From: CAYNYF01 sp964401385
Lineage (GTDB): Bacteria; Planctomycetota; Phycisphaerae; SM23-33
Assembly: GCA_964401385.1 (NCBI GenBank)
Contig: CAYNYF010000135.1
Span: 1 to 5,186 of the forward strand
Length of the DNA stretch: 5,186 bases
Direction: 5' to 3'
Shown: in pieces, positions 1-4,075 of the stretch
Numbering within the stretch: the stretch's first letter is position 1
How the letters are laid out: every line of letters begins with the position of its first letter
Made by a program: the position numbers and the translations under genes
The notes under the pieces: generated by a model
What the model was told of the DNA's origin: nothing
The model's database searches: none
Seen by the model: only the letters and a program-made list of their open reading frames with translations

Positions 1-57
1 TGCCCAAGGCTGGTTTCAGTCCTGTGGATATGCGACATGTCATTCTTAAATTGCTGT

Positions 58-94
58 AATTTGTGCAATTCGTGCCAATTCGTGTAATTCGTGG
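58..94. repeat. Tandem array of AATTCGTGN-like 9-10-mers, four units
   Basis: Four consecutive units are visible: AATTTGTGC (58-66), AATTCGTGCC (67-76), AATTCGTGT (77-85) and AATTCGTGG (86-94). They differ by one substitution or one inserted base. The array closes a relatively AT-rich stretch (1-110) and no convincing reading frame runs through it. Similar short AATTCGTG or AATCTGTG tandem strings occur between genes in several bacterial genomes, from memory; whether this one is dispersed in its own genome cannot be seen here. The function is unknown. Confidence 0.75.
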
Positions 95-130
95 ACTCAT
101 TCGTTGGGATGCGTACAGACCGCGGACAGG

Positions 131-160
131 CCCGCCTGCCTTCCGCCCGCCTGCCTTCCG
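131..160. repeat. Perfect 15-bp tandem duplication, pyrimidine-rich
   Basis: The 15-mer CCCGCCTGCCTTCCG occurs twice with no mismatch, at 131-145 and 146-160. It abuts the purine-rich 12-mer array at 161-196 and can partly pair with it: CCTGCCTTC against GGAGG...GCAGG, with a small bulge and the central CCGG as turn. The whole block is therefore an imperfect inverted repeat made of two direct-repeat arrays. It lies 30 to 95 bases beyond the stop codon of the minus-strand hydrolase gene. No T-run accompanies it, so a classical intrinsic terminator is not supported. Confidence 0.8.
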
Positions 161-196
161 GAGGTGGGCAGGGAGGTGGGCAGGGAGGTGCGCAGG
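161..196. repeat. 12-bp purine-rich tandem repeat, three units
   Basis: The unit GAGGTGGGCAGG is found at 161-172 and 173-184, and with one change (GAGGTGCGCAGG) at 185-196. The array carries four GGG runs at 166-168, 171-173, 178-180 and 183-185, separated by 2, 4 and 2 bases. This meets the usual G-quadruplex pattern on the plus strand. A transcript running out of the minus-strand hydrolase gene would carry the C-rich complement. Confidence 0.8.
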
Positions 197-225
197 TCCA
201 CTGTTCAGAGATCGTTATGCTCGCC

Positions 226-978
226 TCAGCCGCCCGCGGGCCAGGACGAGGCCATCACCCAGGGGGCGACGTACTTGGCCACGAAGGCCGAGCCGGCGCT
301 GTCCATGTGCCCGCCGTAGTTGCCGGCCGAGCCCATCTCCTCCCGCCAGCCGATCTGATACAGCCCGGCAGGGGTGCTGTCGAAGCCGACCAGCCCCGCC
401 GAGGGCCCGCGAATGCCGTCGACGTTGCCGACCACGGTGGTGCCGATGCCCAGCAGGGCGACGTCGGCCTCCGAGTAGAAATTCACGATCCCCTTGTGGC
501 AGCGGGACAGGGCCTTGCTGAGGTTGTAGGTCTTGGAGATGCTGGCCGACAGCAGGATGAGCCCCTCGACGGCTCGTCCGGCGGGCATGGCCTCGGCGGT
601 GAAGACGGCCACTCCGCCGCCGCCGCTGTGCCCGATCAGGTACACCGGGCGGTCGGGGTGAGCGTTCTGGTAGTCCACGATCATCTGGGCGATGCGGGTG
701 CCGGCGAGGCGATTGCCGAGGACGTCCATCTGGTTCAAGAGCGGTCCGGCGATGGGCACCGGCCGGCCCCAGCGGTAGATGGGCACGGCCGAGTCCACGC
801 CCGCCCGGACCAGCCCGTCGCGAACGCCGTAACTGAGCGGCCCCTCGCCCTCGATGCCGGGCAGGACGATCACCAGCCCGCAGTCGAGGCGCTCGGGCGT
901 GACCAGCTCCTCGTTGGTGGGCGAGCAGCCAGCCAGCGCCAGGGGCGTCGCGGCAAAAGCAATCAGCACGACCTTCAT
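226..978 (-). CDS. Alpha/beta-hydrolase-like lipoprotein (putative serine hydrolase)
   Basis: This 250-residue protein looks like an envelope-anchored serine hydrolase of unknown substrate. The N-terminus, MKVVLIAFAATPLALAGC, is a lipoprotein signal with a canonical L-A-G-C lipobox at Cys18. That fixes the start at 978 rather than at a longer in-frame start at 1056; GGGAG lies 6 bases upstream of this ATG. An early strand (LVIVLPGIEG, residues 35-44) precedes the nucleophile elbow GHSGG with Ser118. Asp172 in the FYSEAD segment and His224 in GGHMDS sit where the acid and histidine of the triad are expected; these two are inferred. The region around Ser118 (PVYLIGHSGGGG) is typical of the fold. 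The gene follows the M48 peptidase gene after 94 bases on the same strand and is probably co-transcribed. Esterase, lipase and acyltransferase roles all remain possible. Confidence 0.85.
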   Translation of the reverse strand: MKVVLIAFAATPLALAGCSPTNEELVTPERLDCGLVIVLPGIEGEGPLSYGVRDGLVRAGVDSAVPIYRWGRPVPIAGPLLNQMDVLGNRLAGTRIAQMIVDYQNAHPDRPVYLIGHSGGGGVAVFTAEAMPAGRAVEGLILLSASISKTYNLSKALSRCHKGIVNFYSEADVALLGIGTTVVGNVDGIRGPSAGLVGFDSTPAGLYQIGWREEMGSAGNYGGHMDSAGSAFVAKYVAPWVMASSWPAGG

Positions 979-984
979 AACCAG

Positions 985-989
985 CTCCC
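985..989 (-). promoter_or_regulatory. Ribosome binding site of the hydrolase gene
   Basis: GGGAG on the minus strand lies 6 bases before the ATG at 978. Together with the lipoprotein signal that begins there, it decides the start over the upstream in-frame ATG at 1056. Confidence 0.65.
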
Positions 990-1060
990 GATCTCGCCCG
1001 CACCAACCCGCGCCGCCGCGCCCCTTGCAGTCGCCGCCGGCCTGGCCGGAAGGCAATCGC

Positions 1061-1083
1061 CGCGGCCGGGGCCTACGGCCGCG
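1061..1083 (-). other. Intercistronic hairpin with the peptidase stop codon in its loop
   Basis: On the minus strand the sequence reads CGCGGCCG, TAGGCCC, CGGCCGCG: a perfect 8-bp all-GC stem with a 7-base loop. The loop begins with the TAG stop codon of the M48 peptidase gene. No T-run follows, so it is not a classical intrinsic terminator. It could act as an mRNA-stability or processing element between the two lipoprotein genes, or weaken read-through. Such stems also arise by chance in DNA this GC-rich. Confidence 0.5.
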
Positions 1084-1906
1084 CCGGGGTCAGCAGCTTC
1101 CGCATCTTCAGAAAGCGATCGACGTGCGGGTCGGATGCCGAGGGCTTGAATTCTCCATGCTCGTCCTGGACCTTGCTCCGGGCCCGTTCGATCCGCTTGT
1201 GGGTGAGCGGATGGGTGCGGAGCAGCTCCGGCGTCCCGCCGGAGTCGCCGGACATTGTCTCCAGCGTGGTCAGCAGCTCCACCATGCCCCAGGGGCTGTG
1301 GCCGGCTTTAGTCATGTATCGGATGCCGAGATCGTCGGCTTGATATTCATCCTGGCGGCTGTAGCGGAGATTGATGACGCCGCCGACGATCTTGGCGGCG
1401 ACCTCGGCGGCCTGCCCGCTCTTGCCGCCGAGGGCCTTGGCCGCCAGCTCGGCGAGCACCTGGGCGCCCAACTGCCGCTGGAGGCCCTGGACGTTGTGCT
1501 GAGCGGCGACGTGGCCGACCTCGTGGCCCAGCACGGCCGCCAGTTCGCGCTCGCTGGTCATTGCGGCCATGAGCCCGGACGTGATGTACACCTTCCCCCC
1601 GGGCAGGGCAAAGGCGTTCGGCACGTCCGAGTCAAGCAGCCCGAACTCGTACGGCATCTTCCGCTCAGCCACGTCGGCCACGGACTGCCCGACCTGCCGG
1701 ACGTAGGCCTGAAGGCTGTCGTTGGCGACCTTGCCCCCGAACTCCGCCTCGAACTGCGGGGCCGCCTCCACGCCCAGGGCGATCTCCTGCTCCTGGGAGA
1801 TCGCGATGAACACCCTCTTGCCGGTGGCGGGATTTCTCATGCAGCCCAGCGGCAGCAGCGACGTAACCAGAAGCCACAGCAACACATGATGTCTTGTTCC
1901 CGTCAT
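1073..1906 (-). CDS. M48-family zinc metallopeptidase, putative lipoprotein
   Basis: This 277-residue protein is a gluzincin of the M48 family, like the LoiP/BepA/Oma1-type proteases that handle damaged or misfolded envelope proteins. The zinc site is clear: HEVGH at residues 128-132 gives two His ligands and the catalytic Glu129, and Glu187 in DEYQAD matches the family's third-ligand ExxAD motif. The family signature NAFALPGGKVYITSGL spans 97-112, and THPLTHKRI at 231-239 matches the conserved C-terminal TH-P-x-R element. The N-terminus is a hydrophobic signal ending LLPLGC at Cys22; Pro at -3 makes the lipobox imperfect, so lipidation is likely but not certain. The chosen ATG has AAGGTGG 5 bases upstream; the open frame extends to 2002, but that extension lacks support. 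No TPR region follows the protease domain, unlike BepA. It heads the probable two-gene minus-strand unit. Confidence 0.93.
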   Translation of the reverse strand: MTGTRHHVLLWLLVTSLLPLGCMRNPATGKRVFIAISQEQEIALGVEAAPQFEAEFGGKVANDSLQAYVRQVGQSVADVAERKMPYEFGLLDSDVPNAFALPGGKVYITSGLMAAMTSERELAAVLGHEVGHVAAQHNVQGLQRQLGAQVLAELAAKALGGKSGQAAEVAAKIVGGVINLRYSRQDEYQADDLGIRYMTKAGHSPWGMVELLTTLETMSGDSGGTPELLRTHPLTHKRIERARSKVQDEHGEFKPSASDPHVDRFLKMRKLLTPARP

Positions 1907-1911
1907 GGCAC

Positions 1912-1917
1912 CCACCT
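1912..1917 (-). promoter_or_regulatory. Ribosome binding site of the M48 peptidase gene
   Basis: AGGTGG within GAAAGGTGG on the minus strand lies 5 bases before the ATG at 1906. It supports the short form of the protein, which begins directly with the signal peptide. Confidence 0.65.
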
Positions 1918-1952
1918 TTCCCAGAACGCGGCACGTTTGGCAAGTCGGTCCT

Positions 1953-1981
1953 ACTATAAGTGTATGCCGGTGGAGGGCCAA
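1953..1981 (-). promoter_or_regulatory. Putative sigma70-type promoter for the peptidase-hydrolase pair
   Basis: On the minus strand TTGGCC (1976-1981) and TATAGT (1953-1958, five of six matches to TATAAT) are separated by 17 bases. Transcription would begin near 1946, giving a leader of about 40 bases before the peptidase ATG. The -35 hexamer is only a moderate match. The call assumes a housekeeping sigma with E. coli-like preference. Confidence 0.45.
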
Positions 1982-2023
1982 TTCAATCCCCGGATTTTTC
2001 ACCCCCGGAGGCCGGATTTGGCC

Positions 2024-2054
2024 TTGAAATATCCCGGCGAGCGGCCGATAGAAT
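2024..2054 (+). promoter_or_regulatory. Putative sigma70-type promoter for the DUF2007-like gene
   Basis: TTGAAA (2024-2029) and TAGAAT (2049-2054) each match the consensus at five of six positions; the 19-base spacer is longer than optimal. The predicted start near 2061 leaves about 50 bases of leader. Together with the minus-strand candidate at 1953-1981 it makes 1907-2110 a divergent promoter region. Confidence 0.45.
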
Positions 2055-2110
2055 TAAGCTGAATTGGCCAGACAGCGAGACTGCCAGGAACCGACGGCAA
2101 GGGCTATGTG

Positions 2111-2473
2111 ATGGGCGGGAAAGATCGCGCATTTGACGACATCGACCCGGAAGAAATGGGGGATTACATTCCCGTCGTATACGGCCGGTGCCTCGAAGAG
2201 GCCGAGAAGTACCGGCAACTGCTGGAAGACCACGACGTCCCCGCCATCATCGACGAGGAGTACGAGCCCGGCTCCGCCCAGAGCCCCGGCGACGTCACCC
2301 GGGGCGTACCCGTCCTGGTGCCGGAGTCGCTGCTGGACGAGGCCAGGGCCTACATCGCCGGCCTCGAGGAAATGAACGAGCTGGTCGTGAAGGATGACAA
2401 CCTCAACGATGACGACGACGAATTCGGCGCCGACCAGGGCTTCGAGCTGGACCGGGATGACGAACAGCAGTAG
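2111..2473 (+). CDS. Small DUF2007-like protein with an acidic C-terminal tail
   Basis: This predicted cytosolic protein has 120 residues and no signal peptide or membrane segment. Residues 19-85 look like the DUF2007 'putative signal transducing' fold: a strand (YIPVVYG), a helix rich in A/E/L (EEAEKYRQLLEDHDVPAIID), a variable loop, a second strand with GVPVLVP, and a helix (LLDEARAYIAGL). That ferredoxin-like pattern often senses or binds a partner, but no function is established for this one. Residues 95-120 are strikingly acidic (13 of 26 are Asp or Glu). The ATG at 2111 is preferred over the adjacent GTG at 2108 because AAGGG sits 7 bases before it. The gene is the first of the plus-strand block and diverges from the peptidase gene. 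The family call is from pattern resemblance alone. Confidence 0.8.
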   Translation: MGGKDRAFDDIDPEEMGDYIPVVYGRCLEEAEKYRQLLEDHDVPAIIDEEYEPGSAQSPGDVTRGVPVLVPESLLDEARAYIAGLEEMNELVVKDDNLNDDDDEFGADQGFELDRDDEQQ

Positions 2474-2493
2474 CGGGAAGTATATCCGCGCCG

Positions 2494-2505
2494 CCGCCCG
2501 GGCGG
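2494..2505. repeat. 12-bp GC palindrome
   Basis: CCGCCCGGGCGG is a perfect self-complementary 12-mer, 20 bases after the stop of the DUF2007-like gene. It precedes the larger hairpin at 2517-2558. It may belong to the 3' end of that transcript, but there is no T-run. Confidence 0.4.
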
Positions 2506-2516
2506 GGGAGGAAGGC

Positions 2517-2558
2517 CGGCGGCGAGTGCCGAAGCATCGCCGATGCTTTCCGCCGCCG
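2517..2558 (+). other. Two-tier stem-loop downstream of the DUF2007-like gene
   Basis: An outer 8-bp stem, CGGCGGCG (2517-2524) with CGCCGCCG (2551-2558), encloses an inner perfect inverted repeat, AAGCATCG (2532-2539) with CGATGCTT (2541-2548). The two stems are separated by an asymmetric internal loop of 7 and 2 bases. The structure lies 43 to 85 bases beyond the stop codon and about 90 bases before the next gene. It could mark the transcript end or be a repeat-family or protein-binding element. The lack of a T-run argues against a classical Rho-independent terminator. Confidence 0.55.
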
Positions 2559-2584
2559 ACCCATCGAACCGACGGCCTAAATGC

Positions 2585-2613
2585 TTCACTTTGCCCGGGA
2601 GTACGCCGATAAA
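2585..2613 (+). promoter_or_regulatory. Weak putative promoter before the Arg-rich small gene
   Basis: TTCACT (2585-2590) and GATAAA (2608-2613) each match the sigma70 consensus at four of six positions with a 17-base spacer. The area is locally AT-richer than its surroundings, and it lies between the stem-loop at 2517-2558 and the gene at 2651. Support is thin. Confidence 0.28.
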
Positions 2614-2638
2614 TGTATGGCCGTAACTTTCCAGGCAC

Positions 2639-2643
2639 AGGAG
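2639..2643 (+). promoter_or_regulatory. Ribosome binding site of the Arg-rich small gene
   Basis: AGGAG lies 7 bases before the ATG at 2651. It is among the strongest Shine-Dalgarno matches in the window and fixes the start. Confidence 0.7.
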
Positions 2644-2650
2644 CTAGGAC

Positions 2651-3001
2651 ATGACCGAGAAGGGCAAAGGCGCGGAAGCCCCCGACAGCCGGGGCTCGAG
2701 TGAGGATCTCGCCGCCGACAGCCGCGCCGGTCCGGAGCGGCGCGCGGGCAAGGACCGGCGGCGCAGCGTGGTCGACCGGCGACTGGGGCTGGACCGCCGC
2801 CGGGGGCCCGGGCGACGGCGCAGCGTTCAGCGCCGCGCCGCGGAAGAAGGCGAGATGACCGACGAGCAGTTCGAGTTCCTCATGGCCGTCGAAAAGTACA
2901 AACGCGTCAACAACCGCCCCTTCCCCACCTGGACGGAAGTACTTGACGTCATGCACGCATTAGGGTATCGGAGGGTTGCGGAGCCGCAGGATTTGCGGTA
3001 G
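2651..3001 (+). CDS. Small Arg-rich protein with a conserved GEMT...TWTEVL C-terminal domain
   Basis: This 116-residue protein has no assigned function. It has three parts: a polar, likely disordered N-terminus (1-27); an Arg-rich stretch (29-62) with repeated DRR, ERR and GRRR motifs and strong positive charge; and a compact C-terminal domain (67-108) reading GEMTDEQFEFLMAVEKYK, then PFPTWTEVLDV and LGYRRV. The last part looks like a small helical domain with a winged-helix flavour. I recall similar proteins in planctomycetes, where the C-terminal domain is the constant part and the Arg linker varies; that is memory, not a search. The start is well supported by AGGAG 7 bases upstream. The Arg-rich segment suggests contact with RNA, DNA or an acidic partner; the neighbouring acidic-tailed protein is one candidate, but that is speculation. 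Its stop overlaps a promoter-like TAGAAT for the next gene. Confidence 0.85.
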   Translation: MTEKGKGAEAPDSRGSSEDLAADSRAGPERRAGKDRRRSVVDRRLGLDRRRGPGRRRSVQRRAAEEGEMTDEQFEFLMAVEKYKRVNNRPFPTWTEVLDVMHALGYRRVAEPQDLR

Positions 3002-3004
3002 AAT
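2976..3004 (+). promoter_or_regulatory. Putative promoter for the membrane-protein gene, overlapping the previous stop
   Basis: TTGCGG (2976-2981) and TAGAAT (2999-3004) are separated by 17 bases. The -10 matches at five of six positions and is identical to the candidate -10 at 2049-2054; the -35 is weak. TAGAAT contains the TAG stop of the Arg-rich gene. Initiation near 3011 would place the ATG at 3038 inside the message and exclude the earlier GTG and TTG starts. Confidence 0.35.
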
Positions 3005-3037
3005 GTGGTGTTGGATGGGGCACGGGACGCCTGTGTG

Positions 3038-3682
3038 ATGCTGGGTATCGAACAATTGGACGTTCCGCTTCGCGTGGCCGCGGTCGTCGTGCCGGCGGCG
3101 GTGTACTTCCTCCTGCTGGGGCTGCTGAACAGCCAGCGGAGCCCGCAGTTGCTGCGCGGGCGGACGGACTTCATCCTGCTGATCGCGGCTTTCCTGCCGA
3201 CGTTCTGCGTGCCGGTGCTGGACTACCTGGGCACGTCGTTCTGGGCGGTGGCGGCGGTGGCGGTGGCGGTTGTGGGAACCGCGCTGCTGCTGGCCCCGGG
3301 CCGATCGGGCAGTTGGGTGATCTACAACATCGGCCTGCCGGATTCGCTCCGCGCGGTGGAGCGGACGCTGCAGGCGATGGGCGAGTCGTTCTCCCGTCGC
3401 GGCCGGCGACTGCTGCTGACGGGGCGAGACGTGACGCTGCGGTTCAGCTCCATGCCGCTGTTGAAGAACATCACCATCGCCGCCGAGGGCGAAGACGTCC
3501 GCAGCTTCCAGCGCGAATTCGAGGGCCACTTCGGCAAGCAGTTGGACCTGGTGCCCAGCGGCCCGACGCCGATGGCGGCGACCTTCCTGCTGCTGGCCGC
3601 CGGCATGCTGGTGACCCCGCTGGCCCTGGTCGCCGACAGAATGCCGGAGATGGTTCGCGTTATTACCGACCTGGTCCGCTAG
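3038..3682 (+). CDS. Four-helix integral membrane protein, unknown function
   Basis: This 214-residue protein has three hydrophobic helices near the N-terminus (about 11-31, 44-64 and 68-87), a soluble region (about 92-178) and a fourth helix (179-199) followed by a short tail. The soluble region includes SWVIYNIGLPDSLRAVERTLQAMGESF, a basic stretch (SRRGRRLLLTGRD) and an alternating segment (DVTLRFSSMPLLKNITIAAEG), suggesting a small alpha/beta domain. I see no catalytic motif and do not recognise a named family. The start is uncertain: in-frame GTG, GTG and TTG codons at 3005, 3008 and 3011 would add up to 11 residues, and no start has a strong Shine-Dalgarno. The ATG at 3038 is preferred because the helix-proximal sequence starts naturally there. 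The gene lies between the Arg-rich gene and rpmE, and similar proteins near prfA in planctomycetes are a vague recollection. Confidence 0.8.
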   Translation: MLGIEQLDVPLRVAAVVVPAAVYFLLLGLLNSQRSPQLLRGRTDFILLIAAFLPTFCVPVLDYLGTSFWAVAAVAVAVVGTALLLAPGRSGSWVIYNIGLPDSLRAVERTLQAMGESFSRRGRRLLLTGRDVTLRFSSMPLLKNITIAAEGEDVRSFQREFEGHFGKQLDLVPSGPTPMAATFLLLAAGMLVTPLALVADRMPEMVRVITDLVR

Positions 3683-3700
3683 TGCCCGCGAGAATACCCC

Positions 3701-3730
3701 TTGATGCAGCCGACGCTGTCCGTGTACACT
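3701..3730 (+). promoter_or_regulatory. Putative sigma70-type promoter for rpmE-prfA
   Basis: TTGATG (3701-3706) and TACACT (3725-3730), each four of six to consensus, are separated by 18 bases. They sit in the 95-base gap between the membrane-protein gene and rpmE. Initiation near 3737 would give a leader of about 40 bases containing the GC hairpin at 3746-3763. Confidence 0.45.
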
Positions 3731-3745
3731 ATCCGTTCTGCGTTG

Positions 3746-3763
3746 CCGGCCGGGACCGGCCGG
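3746..3763 (+). promoter_or_regulatory. GC-rich hairpin in the rpmE leader, next to the ribosome binding site
   Basis: CCGGCCGG is repeated at 3746-3753 and 3756-3763 around a central GA. Because the octamer is self-complementary, the two copies pair as a 6-7 bp stem with a 4-6 base loop. The stem ends directly before AAAGG (3764-3768), the likely Shine-Dalgarno, which lies 9 bases from the ATG. A stem there could govern ribosome access. In E. coli rpmE is reported to be autogenously controlled by bL31 at its leader; whether this hairpin does the same is inference. No T-run follows, so a terminator of the upstream gene is less likely. Confidence 0.45.
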
Positions 3764-3777
3764 AAAGGCACAGGTAA

Positions 3778-4005
3778 ATGAAAAAGAAGACGCATCCGGA
3801 ATACAAGGCAGTGAGGGTCACTTGCGCCTGCGGCAACAGCTTCCTCACGGGCTCGACGCTGTGCCAGGACATTCGCGTGGAGATCTGCTCGGCCTGCCAC
3901 CCGTTCTACACGGGCAAGCAGAAGTTCGTGGACACCGCCGGCCGGGTGGAGAAGTTCCAGCGCAAGTACGGCGGGGAATACTTCAAGAAGCCCGCCGCGA
4001 AGTAG
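3778..4005 (+). CDS. rpmE: 50S ribosomal protein bL31
   Basis: This 75-residue protein of the large ribosomal subunit contributes to the intersubunit bridge with the small-subunit head. It aligns end to end with classical bL31: MKKKTHPEY at the start, CACGN at 16-20, ICSACHPFYTGKQ at 36-48, and GRVEKFQRKY at 55-64. The four zinc ligands of the 'C+' form are intact (Cys16, Cys18, Cys37, Cys40), so this is the zinc-binding form, not the Cys-less form made under zinc starvation. Cys29 is an extra cysteine outside the motif. The C-terminus is short and lysine-rich, as in the family. AAAGG lies 9 bases before the ATG, just after a GC hairpin. prfA follows after 70 bases on the same strand, a common bacterial arrangement that suggests co-transcription. 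Confidence 0.97.
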   Translation: MKKKTHPEYKAVRVTCACGNSFLTGSTLCQDIRVEICSACHPFYTGKQKFVDTAGRVEKFQRKYGGEYFKKPAAK

Positions 4006-4021
4006 CCATCCGGGCAACACC

Positions 4022-4053
4022 GGCGCCGGCGGGCCCAGGCGCGCGCCGGCGTC
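4022..4053 (+). other. Inverted repeat between rpmE and prfA
   Basis: CGCCGGCG at 4024-4031 and 4044-4051 pair as an 8-bp stem, extendable by a G-U and a G-C pair to 4022/4053, with a 12-base loop. It ends 22 bases before the prfA ATG. The following bases are mildly T-rich (tctctgctt) but are not a T-run. It may be an intercistronic mRNA element that sets the rpmE:prfA ratio. In sequence this GC-rich, chance is a real alternative. Confidence 0.4.
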
Positions 4054-4075
4054 TCTGCTTGCCGTCGTGGGCATC

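Noticed and set aside
3..59. Possible 3' end of a plus-strand gene: 18 codons (ending RHVILKLL) closed by TAA
   Set aside because: The frame runs in from the edge, but only about 8 of 18 third positions are G or C, unlike every real gene here, and the peptide matches nothing I know. Too short to support without upstream sequence.
131..196. Repeat block considered as a CRISPR array or intrinsic terminator
   Set aside because: The units are 12-15 bp with no spacers, so it is not CRISPR. No T-run follows the possible stem on either strand, so a classical intrinsic terminator is not supported.
91..1149. Plus-strand open frame (352 codons) opposite the hydrolase
   Set aside because: It is the antisense shadow of a lipoprotein gene with a clear GHSGG motif and lipobox, and it runs through the repeat arrays. 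No start signal is seen.
854..2062. Long plus-strand open frame (402 codons) opposite the M48 peptidase
   Set aside because: It is antisense to a gene with intact zinc motifs and signal peptide. Long antisense frames are expected at this GC content, and its translation is low-complexity with no domain pattern.
2651..2850. Arg-rich stretch considered as a protamine- or histone-like protein
   Set aside because: Only about 30 residues are Arg-rich and they are followed by an ordered domain of different composition, so the protein as a whole is not a DNA-packing protamine type.
2054..2956. Minus-strand open frame (300 codons) across the DUF2007-like and Arg-rich genes
   Set aside because: It spans two genes with their own ribosome binding sites and the intergenic hairpin between them. 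The translation is Gly/Ala/Val-rich without motifs, typical of an antisense shadow.
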